Shown in pieces: positions 1-7,897 of a DNA stretch of 39,102 nucleotides. Source of the DNA: Lachnospiraceae bacterium (GTDB lineage: Bacteria > Bacillota > Clostridia > Lachnospirales > Lachnospiraceae); contig CAAGSD010000120.1 in the NCBI GenBank assembly GCA_900772845.1, positions 1 to 39,102 on the forward strand. Direction: 5' to 3'. Below the pieces are notes generated by a model. It saw only the letters and a list, made by a program, of their open reading frames with translations. It made no database searches and was not told the DNA's origin. Made by a program: the position numbers and the translations under genes. Numbering within the stretch: the stretch's first letter is position 1; every line of letters begins with the position of its first letter.

Positions 1-17
1 CCCTCTATTCGCATATC

Positions 18-35
18 GTGGGATTATCATCCCAC
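18..35. repeat. short inverted repeat
   Basis: Seven-base stem (GTGGGAT/ATCCCAC) closed by TATC. It lies just ahead of the longer hairpin at 56-116 and may belong to the same leader or repeat element. No function is assigned. Confidence 0.4.
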
Positions 36-55
36 TTTTATGCTCATATCGGGGC

Positions 56-116
56 GGGTCAAAAGGTCTTTCACCCACGTATGAGCAAGCTCATGTGGGC
101 TTAGACCTTTTGACCC
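56..116. repeat. long hairpin element upstream of the HAD gene
   Basis: Near-perfect 61-nt inverted repeat. The outer stem of 14 bp (56-69 with 103-116) is perfect. The inner stem pairs CCCAC (74-78) with GTGGG (95-99) and ATGAGC (81-86) with GCTCAT (89-94), with a two-base bulge at 79-80 and an AA loop. No strong U-tract follows directly, although a T-rich run sits about ten bases downstream on +. It could be a terminator of a gene left of the window, a REP/MITE-like dispersed repeat or a structured leader. The sequence does not decide between these. Confidence 0.6.
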
Positions 117-272
117 TAGCATCATTATATTTTTAATTGTTGAAAAATGCAAGAAATGCTATACTATATCTATCGGCTCTGTCTACGGTTACAGAAAGAG
201 CCTGCTGTTAAATTTCCTATGCATAAGCTGCATAAGTGCATAAGCTATTCCATCGCAAGAAAAGAGGTTTCC

Positions 273-1004
273 ATGTACCGGAATTTTATCTTTGATCTCT
301 ACGGCACTTTAGTAGACATCCACACCAATGAGCACAAGCCCTCCCTCTGGAAAAAAATGGCCCTGTTCTATTCTTTTCAGGGGGCTGCTTATACAGGAAA
401 GGAACTGCGGTGCAGATATCGTCAGCTGGAGACTGCTGCCCGTAAGGCTCCCTCTCCCTACGCTTATCCGGAAATCTGCGCAGCAGACATCTTCCGGATC
501 CTGTACACCGAAAAAGGGATCCAACCCTCAGAAGCTCTTCTGACCGCTACCGGCCAGTTCTTCCGGATCGAATCCCTGCATACCTTACAATGCTATCCCG
601 CTTCCATCGACACATTGCAGAAGCTTCATGCAAACGGCTGTGGGGTTTATCTCTTATCCAACGCCCAACGCATTTTTACGGAATCCGAATTGCGTTCCCT
701 GGGGCTTTGGGAATTGTTCGACGGCATTCTTATCTCCTCGGATGAGGGCTGCTGCAAGCCGGATCCCGCCTTTTTTCGGATCCTGTTTGACCGCTACGGT
801 TTGAATCCCGCCGACTGTCTGATGATCGGCAACGAGCGTACCAGCGACCTGGCTGGCGCTGTGGCCGCCGGGATTGACTGCTGCTATCTGCACACCGCCA
901 CCTCGTCCGGCTCCGCTGACGATACACCGGAGGAAGCACGCTTTACCGTGATGGACGGAGATTCCTACTCCTTGCAGAAGCTTCTTCTGACATTACCCGG
1001 ATGA
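273..1004 (+). CDS. HAD-superfamily hydrolase (haloacid-dehalogenase-like)
   Basis: A 243-aa cytoplasmic protein with the HAD motif order. Motif I is FDLYGTLVD near residues 7-15, with the nucleophile Asp8. Motif II is LLSNA, motif III is the KPDP lysine region, and motif IV is MIGNERTSDLAGA. The helical cap insertion sits between motifs I and II, as in class I HADs. Motif I reads D-x-Y-G-T, with Tyr in place of the usual second Asp (the general acid of phosphatases). This occurs in haloacid-dehalogenase-like members, so phosphatase activity should not be assumed. The ATG at 273 is chosen because AGAGG lies about seven bases upstream; an in-frame ATG at 147 would add 42 residues of non-HAD sequence. 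The gene converges on the oxidoreductase with only two bases between stops. The substrate is unknown. Confidence 0.85.
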   Translation: MYRNFIFDLYGTLVDIHTNEHKPSLWKKMALFYSFQGAAYTGKELRCRYRQLETAARKAPSPYAYPEICAADIFRILYTEKGIQPSEALLTATGQFFRIESLHTLQCYPASIDTLQKLHANGCGVYLLSNAQRIFTESELRSLGLWELFDGILISSDEGCCKPDPAFFRILFDRYGLNPADCLMIGNERTSDLAGAVAAGIDCCYLHTATSSGSADDTPEEARFTVMDGDSYSLQKLLLTLPG

Positions 1005-1006
1005 TA

Positions 1007-1978
1007 TTAATTCAATTCCTCCGGGTAAGCCAGTCCCCAGTCCTTCCGGATCCGGGTCATCATTTTCATGACATCTTCGGTAAACTCCAGCTTCATCAAT
1101 TCCGGATGTCCGACAATGGCCTGTTCCATGTCCTCCACCTCGTATACCAGCGCATCTGCCGTGGCTCCCGCCGTGATCTCCTCGGTATGTCCATCTTCGG
1201 TGTAAGTGATCACTGCTTTCTGTCCTCTGGGATACTCGTACATCTCCACATAAGCCTTGTCAAAAGAGATCATGCCCCGCTTAGGCTGCTTGGCATGCAG
1301 GGATAATGTCACCGTCGCCATCTCCTGTTCCGGATTCATCAAAAGAATTCCCGCCTGCTCGTCCACACCGGTAGGTGCCAGCTTCACCTGGGAAGTGATC
1401 TGATCCGGGCAGGAACTTAAGAACATTCTGACGAAAGAAAGAGCATACACACCGATGTCCAACAATGCACCGCCCGCCAGATTCCTGTTGAAGAACCGGT
1501 TCTTCATATCGTAGTCCTTATAGCTTCCGAAGTTCATCTGTATCACTCGCAGTTCTCCGAAGTCACCGGCGTCCACACGTTTTTTCAGTTCTTTATAAAT
1601 GGGCATATGGTAAATGGTCATGGCCTCTGCCAGCACCACACCATGTTCCTCCGCCAGCTGCACTGCCTCTTCCAGTTCTTCGGAATTCAACGTGATGGAT
1701 TTCTCACACAATACATGCTTGCCTGCTGCCAGTGCTTTTCGTAAAAATTGAATATGCGTATTATGAGGTGTGGATATATAGACGATATCCACCGCCGGAT
1801 CCGCACATACCTCTTCAAAGCTTGCAAACACCTTCTGTACACCGTATTTTTCCGCAAAAGCCTCTGCCTTCTCCTGTGTCCGGTTCACGACACCATACAG
1901 CTTCTGTCCTCTTTTTTCCATAGCCTGCGCCAGCTCATTTGCAATGACACCACAGCCTGCACTTACCCAGTTTGCCAT
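1007..1978 (-). CDS. Gfo/Idh/MocA-family NAD(P)-dependent oxidoreductase
   Basis: A 323-aa protein with an N-terminal Rossmann fold (GCGVIA fingerprint near residues 8-13) followed by the family's alpha/beta substrate domain (NRNLAGGALLDIGVYALSFV). The usual EKP motif after the fifth strand reads EKS here (AGKHVLCEKS). Members oxidise or reduce sugars, inositols or dihydrodiols with NAD(P); this one resembles the dihydrodiol-dehydrogenase/YrbE-like group, and its substrate cannot be read from sequence. The ATG at 1978 is preferred over upstream in-frame starts because the protein then begins directly at the Rossmann strand. The upstream cyclase stop lies at 1980-1982, so one base separates stop and start, which predicts translational coupling. 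Confidence 0.85.
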   Translation of the reverse strand: MANWVSAGCGVIANELAQAMEKRGQKLYGVVNRTQEKAEAFAEKYGVQKVFASFEEVCADPAVDIVYISTPHNTHIQFLRKALAAGKHVLCEKSITLNSEELEEAVQLAEEHGVVLAEAMTIYHMPIYKELKKRVDAGDFGELRVIQMNFGSYKDYDMKNRFFNRNLAGGALLDIGVYALSFVRMFLSSCPDQITSQVKLAPTGVDEQAGILLMNPEQEMATVTLSLHAKQPKRGMISFDKAYVEMYEYPRGQKAVITYTEDGHTEEITAGATADALVYEVEDMEQAIVGHPELMKLEFTEDVMKMMTRIRKDWGLAYPEELN

Positions 1979-1979
1979 C

Positions 1980-3104
1980 CTATTTTCTGTATTCCTTTCC
2001 ACGCGTCTTATTCTCATACATCTTTGTATCCGCTTCATTGATGATCTTACGGACATCCACACCACAGCCTTCTGCCCAGCCCACAGCACTGGAGACCGGC
2101 ATCCCGCCCTGACTGTTTTTCTCCTGCAATGCAGCACTGACAGACTCTACCATTGACTCGATCTCTGTTTCTACCGGATTCTCTATCAGCATGACGAATT
2201 CATCTCCACCCACACGATAAACCTTCCTCCTGTCAGTGGATAATTCATATAATACGGAAGACAACGTCTGGATCAGCACATCCCCTGCAGCATGTCCATA
2301 TTGGTCGTTAACATATTTCAGATTATTCACATCCCAGAAAATGGCAGCCAGTCTGTCAACCCCCAGATAATAGTCAGCAATCATTTCCTCATATTTGTTC
2401 TTATTATACACATGGGTTCCCAGATCAGTCTCCTTACGATACGTCAGGTCGGCGATCCTCTGTGCATCCTCATGGCTGGTAATGCTGATATACCGCAAAA
2501 TAAAGGTAAATGCCAGAAGGATCACTGCCCGTGGCAAAGCTCCGTAGAACAAAATAGTAAATACAGGATCAGGTTCCAGACTAAACTGCAGTGTTCCTGC
2601 CCCCCACTGCTCCATATACCAGTCTCTGGTATGATTACTGCCAAGCAGAAGATTCAGATCACAGATTCCATGATAAAACCCTGCCAGCATACTCAGTATC
2701 ATAGTCACATCATTCACGACATAAGTAACCCACAGTGTCATCCTTTCCCGGTACTGCACCGCTGATAAAAGCGGCAATACATAGATAAATACAGCATGAA
2801 AAGACAAAAATGCCGCCATGACTGCAGATATTGCACAGATCAGCGCCAGAAGCACATATTTCACCCAATCCCTTGACAAATCCACCTTTTTGTATATGTA
2901 TAAAACCGGGATCCCCATTACCACCGACATCCCCACTGCCATGGTAAAGATTCTGACATCCACAATAAAGATTCCCACTAAAGTCAACAGCCAGAGAATC
3001 AGAATTGTCACAAAAATCCATAAAAATCCCTTCAACGTCCGCAGGTTGGAATTAATCTCCTGCTGATGTAATTCCTGTTTATACTGTTCCTGATAATTTT
3101 CCAT
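1980..3104 (-). CDS. membrane-bound diguanylate cyclase (GGDEF)
   Basis: A 374-aa protein. About six hydrophobic segments fill residues 27-205 and form a membrane sensor of unknown ligand. A single GGDEF domain occupies roughly 225-374. The metal and substrate motif FWDVNNLKYVNDQYGHAAGD is intact and the active-site loop is RVGGDEF at 297-303, so c-di-GMP synthesis from GTP is expected. The product-inhibition I-site RxxD normally found ahead of GGDEF is absent (the stretch reads STDRRKVYR), so feedback control through that site is unlikely. The start ATG at 3104 has GGATG about five bases upstream. A TATACT-like -10 on the minus strand at 3207-3212 may serve it, without a convincing -35. It is coupled to the downstream oxidoreductase. 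Confidence 0.88.
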   Translation of the reverse strand: MENYQEQYKQELHQQEINSNLRTLKGFLWIFVTILILWLLTLVGIFIVDVRIFTMAVGMSVVMGIPVLYIYKKVDLSRDWVKYVLLALICAISAVMAAFLSFHAVFIYVLPLLSAVQYRERMTLWVTYVVNDVTMILSMLAGFYHGICDLNLLLGSNHTRDWYMEQWGAGTLQFSLEPDPVFTILFYGALPRAVILLAFTFILRYISITSHEDAQRIADLTYRKETDLGTHVYNKNKYEEMIADYYLGVDRLAAIFWDVNNLKYVNDQYGHAAGDVLIQTLSSVLYELSTDRRKVYRVGGDEFVMLIENPVETEIESMVESVSAALQEKNSQGGMPVSSAVGWAEGCGVDVRKIINEADTKMYENKTRGKEYRK

Positions 3105-3280
3105 GATAACATCCCTATATGTTTCTATGATTTGTCATCCCCTTGTTCCATACCGATAACTATCGTATGATGTCGGGAGCAAAAAGGATTATGACCGTTA
3201 CATCGTAGTATAACATATTTGTAACAATTCTGCACCCCACTGCCTGTGACTTTTCTCATGACTTTTCTTCCGGTAACCAC

Positions 3281-5719
3281 TTATCCTTCATCATTTTTTC
3301 TCTTTTCCTGCACAATATGATGATGCAGCCAGAAGCCCCCTGCTGCAATTCCCATACACAGGATAATTCCTCCTGTTACCAGCCATGCCTTGCCAGCTCT
3401 CTGCTGCTCCATTGCCTGTCCGCCTGCCTGTGAAACTTCCTGTTCCGGATCTGCCGCTGCAGACTCTGCTGCCGGAGTTACCGTTGCCGCCGGAATCTGG
3501 GGAGACTCAGGTTCTGGCGTTGCCTTCGGTTCTGGTGTTGCTGTCGGTTCTGGTGTTGCTGCCGATTCTGGTGTTACTGTCGGTTTTGGTGTTACTGTCG
3601 GTTTTGGTGTTGCTGTCGGTTTTGGTGTTGCTGTCGGCTCCATACTTACCGCCTGGATTCTGACTGACTCAGGTGTCTGCGTTGTCTCCGGTGGCTGGGT
3701 TGCCTCAGGGGGCTGGGTTGCCTCAGGTGTCTGCGTTGCCTCTGGTGGCTGGGTTGCCTCAGGCGTCTGCGTTGCCTCAGGGGGCTGCGTCGTCTCAGGC
3801 AGCTGCGTCGTCTCAGGCGGCTGCGTTGCCTCAGGTGGCTGCGTTGTCTCCGGTGTCACTACTCTGCTGATGTTAAATGTGGTCACCGCTGTTCCACCGT
3901 CTGAAACAATGCCGATACTATGTCTGCCTTCTGCTAATGTCCGCAAAAGCTCCGGCTTCAGACGCACAATGATACTTCCGGACTCCACCGTATAGTCAAC
4001 ATCCCGTTGAAGCACCACACCATCTAATTCCACACGGATAAAATCATCAAACAACGCATTTGACCGGAATGTGGCCGCTTCCGTAGTATTTCCATCAATC
4101 TGAGTATCCTGTCCTTCAATAATATCGGGACATTTTTTCGGGATTACTGTCCCTTGCTGTATGAGCTGCTGACAATCTGTACAATAGAGATCACCGGTAT
4201 ACCCTTCCTGCGTGCTGTCAGGTTCTTTTACTCCCCGCAGTTCCGTGTGCTTATGATTGGACGCATTGATTTCTCCATATACCTGTTGGCACACTTCACA
4301 TACCGGTCCTGAGACACAGGTTGCCTCCCCTCCGGTATGGATATGCTCTTCACCGATTCCACTGATCTCAAATGTCAGTCTGTCCGGTGTGACTTCCGTT
4401 ACCCGAATGCAGACCTTATCCGTAATGTACTTTTCCTCCCCTTGGGCCAGTGCTGCATCATTTTTTGTGTTTCCTCCCCCCAGCACCTCATAGTTCCACC
4501 TCGGTGCAACACAATTAATATTACTGGGAAAACGAATGTCACTTTCTGCGAGATAGCAGACCAGTCCCGATTTCAGGTTGATAGCATCCACCCGGCTGCC
4601 ATCTGCCTTATAAAACTCTTTTATCTGAGAGTCATATTTATTGCCAGACTCTCCGAAATTTCTGTATTCCAGGTAAAGTGTCTTGTTTTTTGTCGGAATA
4701 TTCATCTTGTATCCGATCACTGCACCAGCATCCTGTGTCCCTGATGCCGACAGGCTGTAGGTACCATCTGCTGTCAGCACAGGCAGCTGCTCCGCTCCGG
4801 CCCAGCCCAACGCCTCCTGCTCCTTCACAGAAATAAACTGCGGCACAGGGGAAAGATGCTTTGCCATGACGGACATATAATATACCGGCTGTGCATCCTG
4901 CGTATTATACAGATCCTTTAATCCCAGGATATGTCCCGTCTCATGGATGGCCGTTCCCAGAGATGTCGTAAATTTCCCCTTCTGGTCTTTATACAGATAT
5001 CCTTGCAGCCCTCCGAAGCTGTTTTGATAAGAGGTCGTTAACTGTACATAGTCCCGGCTGACCAACGTATCACCGTTCTCTGTAGTAATATTTACATAAT
5101 CAGCATAATCCCGGTAATTCCATAATGGTGCTCCCCGTGATACCGAAATATTACTCTGGGTCGTATTTTTATAAATCAATGTTATGGCATCTATTTTGCC
5201 ATCATGATCCTTATCTAAATCTGCCTTGTTATAAGTGACACTTCCATCATAATTTGTGATCACAGCTCCTGAAGCTATGGCCGTATTAATTGCATCCGAC
5301 CAGTCCAGCTTCAGTTCATACATACGGCTATCACGCTCCTGTGCTGTCTTATAGCCCTCCTGGTTATTCTCACTATATGCGGCATAATATCCCCTTGATT
5401 TCTTCAGCGTTATGGAGCCGCCTTGATCAAACAAATATACATAATTGATACACAGTTTTCCTGCTGATGCGATCTTAAAATAATCTGAGACACTGTATTC
5501 TGCCGTATTAAAAGAATTATCCGTGATTTCACGCACACTGCTTCCACCATATACCGTATCTACAAACTCCTCTTCTCCGGAAAATTTCGCAAATACGATC
5601 AGATTGGTAAAATTACTTCCGGATTCCGTTCCATCGGCAGCCCGGCTTGTCAGTCCTGCATTGAAAAAAATCCCTGCTGCCATGACAAAACACATTATAT
5701 AATGTAATATCTTCTTCAT
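3281..5719 (-). CDS. secreted, membrane-anchored M6-like zinc metalloprotease with Pro/Thr stalk
   Basis: An 812-aa protein. A signal peptide covers about 1-28, ending near SRAA. The protease domain contains HETGHILGLKDLY at 259-271, the HExxHxxGxxD zinc signature of M6 (immune inhibitor A-like) peptidases, followed by a Met-turn-like YYMSVMA (280-286). An Asp-rich DLDKDHDGKIDA segment (167-178) may bind calcium. Residues 459-530 hold a Cys/His module (CxxC pairs, HTGGEATC start) common in clostridial surface proteins. A beta-sandwich resembling X2-type domains covers 545-617. Residues 622-740 form a low-complexity stalk, and a transmembrane helix at about 778-798 with a basic tail anchors it outside. 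RBS AGAGGTGG precedes ATG 5719. It starts 30 bases after malY. Target proteins are unknown. Confidence 0.85.
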   Translation of the reverse strand: MKKILHYIMCFVMAAGIFFNAGLTSRAADGTESGSNFTNLIVFAKFSGEEEFVDTVYGGSSVREITDNSFNTAEYSVSDYFKIASAGKLCINYVYLFDQGGSITLKKSRGYYAAYSENNQEGYKTAQERDSRMYELKLDWSDAINTAIASGAVITNYDGSVTYNKADLDKDHDGKIDAITLIYKNTTQSNISVSRGAPLWNYRDYADYVNITTENGDTLVSRDYVQLTTSYQNSFGGLQGYLYKDQKGKFTTSLGTAIHETGHILGLKDLYNTQDAQPVYYMSVMAKHLSPVPQFISVKEQEALGWAGAEQLPVLTADGTYSLSASGTQDAGAVIGYKMNIPTKNKTLYLEYRNFGESGNKYDSQIKEFYKADGSRVDAINLKSGLVCYLAESDIRFPSNINCVAPRWNYEVLGGGNTKNDAALAQGEEKYITDKVCIRVTEVTPDRLTFEISGIGEEHIHTGGEATCVSGPVCEVCQQVYGEINASNHKHTELRGVKEPDSTQEGYTGDLYCTDCQQLIQQGTVIPKKCPDIIEGQDTQIDGNTTEAATFRSNALFDDFIRVELDGVVLQRDVDYTVESGSIIVRLKPELLRTLAEGRHSIGIVSDGGTAVTTFNISRVVTPETTQPPEATQPPETTQLPETTQPPEATQTPEATQPPEATQTPEATQPPEATQPPETTQTPESVRIQAVSMEPTATPKPTATPKPTVTPKPTVTPESAATPEPTATPEPKATPEPESPQIPAATVTPAAESAAADPEQEVSQAGGQAMEQQRAGKAWLVTGGIILCMGIAAGGFWLHHHIVQEKRKNDEG
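3500..3856 (-). repeat. tandem coding repeats of the M6 protease stalk
   Basis: Two repeat families in series. The first, at about 3671-3856, encodes 5-residue units PETTQ/PEATQ with P/T/L variants. The second, at about 3500-3640, encodes 6-residue TPKPTA/TPEPTA units. The DNA is nearly identical between copies, so the tract should be prone to slippage and length variation between strains. Confidence 0.85.
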
Positions 5720-5749
5720 AAACCACCTCTTCTGTCAATATAAAGCCAA

Positions 5750-6931
5750 TCATATGATACCATTGCTGATACCTTTCCGGTAACTGTGAATGCTTCTCTT
5801 CAGGCGCTCCAGTCCCTCTTTCAACAATTCCCGTCTGCATGCCAGATTCATACGTAAAAATCCATAACCGTTGCCGTACTCTCTGCCGTCACAGACATAC
5901 AGACCGCTCTCCTTACGGATGAACTCCGCAAGCTCTGACAGATCTCCGGGCAGCGCATTGCAGTCGATCCACAACAGATACGTGGCATCTGCAGATACTG
6001 TCCTGAGCTCCGGAATCTCTTCTCTGATAAAATCTTCCGCAGCTTTACGGTTCTCCCACAGATATTCCCGCAATTCGTCCAACCATGCGCCACCCTGCGT
6101 AAATGCCGCAATGGGAGCAATGGCTGCGAACACATTGGGCTCTGCCACTTCATCCGTGTTCAACCCCCGGTTCACCCGGTGCCGCAGCGCCGCATCCGGT
6201 ACGATCACCGCTGCCGTCTGGAGCCCCGCCAGATTAAAGGTCTTCGTGGGTGCCACACAGGTGATGCTGTTATTTTTACAATGCTCCGATACCGACGCAA
6301 ATGGGATATACTCCATCCCGGGTCTCGTAATATCGCAATGGATCTCATCCGACAGCACCAGCACATGATGTTTGAAGCACAGTTCTCCAATGCACTCTAA
6401 CGTTTCACGATCCCAGATCTTTCCCACCGGGTTGTGCGGGTTGCAGAGGATCAGCATGCTGGTCTGGGGATCCGCAAGCTTCTCCTCCAGATCCTCTTGA
6501 TCAATGCTGTACACACCATCTTCGTAATGCAGTCTGCTCTCCAGCACATTCCGTCCGTTATTTACAATAGAATTGAAAAAGATATTGTAGCAGGGTGTCA
6601 TGACTACAATCTTTTCCGCTACGGTGGTCATTTTCCGCACAATACTGGAAATCGCCGGAACCACACCGGTACAGAAGATCAGCCAGTCTTTTTCAATAGG
6701 AAAATGATGTCGGTCCTGCCACCAGTTCTGATATGCCAGATACCACTCCTCAGAGACCTCGGTATAGCCATAGATGCCCTGTGCAGCCCGGTCCATGATG
6801 GCTTTCGTCACTGCAGGAGTCGTCTCGAAATCCATATCCGCCACCCACATGGGAAGCTCGTTCTCTCCTACGTTCCATTTCATACTGCCGGTACCCCGGC
6901 GGTTAACCTCTTTGTCAAACATACTGCTCAT
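5750..6931 (-). CDS. MalY/PatB-type PLP-dependent C-S lyase / aminotransferase
   Basis: A 393-aa fold-type I PLP enzyme. The start contains the family signature NRRGTGSMKWN (10-20). Also present are the MWVADMDFETTPAV block, NPHNPVGK (164-171), SDEIHCD (194-200; Asp binds the pyridine nitrogen) and the Schiff-base Lys at about 230 in APTKTFNLAG. MalY/PatB enzymes cleave cystathionine or cysteine C-S bonds; some members are transaminases. The ATG at 6931 is chosen because GGAAA lies about nine bases upstream and it sits one base after the DUF3737 stop, implying coupling. An alternative ATG at 6922 would lose only three residues. Confidence 0.85.
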   Translation of the reverse strand: MSSMFDKEVNRRGTGSMKWNVGENELPMWVADMDFETTPAVTKAIMDRAAQGIYGYTEVSEEWYLAYQNWWQDRHHFPIEKDWLIFCTGVVPAISSIVRKMTTVAEKIVVMTPCYNIFFNSIVNNGRNVLESRLHYEDGVYSIDQEDLEEKLADPQTSMLILCNPHNPVGKIWDRETLECIGELCFKHHVLVLSDEIHCDITRPGMEYIPFASVSEHCKNNSITCVAPTKTFNLAGLQTAAVIVPDAALRHRVNRGLNTDEVAEPNVFAAIAPIAAFTQGGAWLDELREYLWENRKAAEDFIREEIPELRTVSADATYLLWIDCNALPGDLSELAEFIRKESGLYVCDGREYGNGYGFLRMNLACRRELLKEGLERLKRSIHSYRKGISNGII

Positions 6932-6932
6932 A

Positions 6933-7832
6933 TTAATTTTCCACACTTTCCTCCGGGTTCTTATCCAGTCTGCAGCCAATATGATCACACACGATCTGTG
7001 TCTCCGCCGGATCGATCTTCGCAGGATCCAGGATCAGGGTATCGATGCTCTGTGCCCGTATCATTCCGGAAGCCGGATTCAGCACACTGGTGATGCCGTC
7101 CGTGATCTCCACATCTATCGTGGAATATTCAAAGGCCAGCGTCGTATTTAACAGCTTACAATTCTTCATCACCAGATTGTCGATATAGCACATGCCCTGC
7201 AAACTCTCGATGGTGCAGTTGATCAGGGTCAGATTCTTCGCATTCCATCCCAGATATTCCCCGGAAATAAAGGAATCATACACGGTTACATTCTCAGAAT
7301 TCCAGAAGGCATCCTTGGACAGCATCTTTGCATGATGGATCTCCACATTTCTGACCCCGTCAAAGGAATAATTGCCTGCCAGTTCAAAATCAGAAATCTG
7401 CATATCACTGCAGTTCATGGCAAAATAATCTCCTCTGGCGCTGACATCCTTCATGGTGACCTTCTGACAGTTCCACAGCGTCTCCTCCGCATGTGGAAGG
7501 AATACATGCTCCAGCGTAAGCTCCTTACATCTGCGGAAATTCTTCGGTGCCTCGATCAGGGCATTTGTCACCTGCAGATTGTCCGTATACCATACGCCGG
7601 CTCTCGCCATCTCTGCCCAGGTACAATCCTGTGCCACCACATTTTTGCTGTACCACAGCGGATATTTCCACTGGAACATACTGTTCTTTAACGTAATATC
7701 GCTGCTTTCCTTTAACGGAGATTCTCCCTCTCCGAAGATCGTATCCCCGATCTCCAAATGCTCCGCATGGAACAATGGTCTCTCTCCGGTATAATAACCA
7801 TTTTGAATCTTCTTTACTTTATTTTCACTCAT
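6933..7832 (-). CDS. DUF3737-family right-handed beta-helix protein
   Basis: A 299-aa protein recognised as DUF3737 from its start (GYYTGERPLFHAEHLEIGDTIFGEGESPLKES region) and from its repeated short strands with stacked Asn, Asp, Cys and hydrophobic positions (for example NLTLINCTIES, DNLVMKNCKLLN). This pattern suggests a solenoid like those of pectate-lyase-type folds. No signal peptide or transmembrane helix is seen, so it is probably cytosolic. The family has no established function. The stop abuts the malY start, so a joint role with the PLP enzyme is inferred. It begins 65 bases after the AraC stop and could be co-transcribed with it. Confidence 0.8.
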   Translation of the reverse strand: MSENKVKKIQNGYYTGERPLFHAEHLEIGDTIFGEGESPLKESSDITLKNSMFQWKYPLWYSKNVVAQDCTWAEMARAGVWYTDNLQVTNALIEAPKNFRRCKELTLEHVFLPHAEETLWNCQKVTMKDVSARGDYFAMNCSDMQISDFELAGNYSFDGVRNVEIHHAKMLSKDAFWNSENVTVYDSFISGEYLGWNAKNLTLINCTIESLQGMCYIDNLVMKNCKLLNTTLAFEYSTIDVEITDGITSVLNPASGMIRAQSIDTLILDPAKIDPAETQIVCDHIGCRLDKNPEESVEN

Positions 7833-7897
7833 TTCTTTTCTCCTGCAATCAACAGATCATTTGTTCTTATTTTTAGCGTCTTTGATATCTTACCTCT

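Noticed and set aside
1979..2137. N-terminal extension of the Gfo/Idh/MocA frame
   Set aside because: These 53 codons overlap the end of the cyclase gene in another frame and precede the natural Rossmann start.
2292..2765. 157-aa open frame on + inside the cyclase gene
   Set aside because: Antisense to membrane helices and the GGDEF domain; no RBS or recognisable domain.
3500..3856. Tandem repeats resembling a CRISPR array
   Set aside because: The units are 15 and 18 bp, contiguous without unique spacers, and in frame with a protein stalk. No cas genes nearby.
3390..3995. 201-aa open frame on + rich in Val, Ser and Gly
   Set aside because: It is the antisense reading of the M6 protease stalk repeats; the repeat composition keeps other frames open. 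No RBS or recognisable domain.
6434..7093. 219-aa open frame on + across the malY/DUF3737 junction
   Set aside because: It spans two real minus-strand genes, with no RBS or family resemblance.
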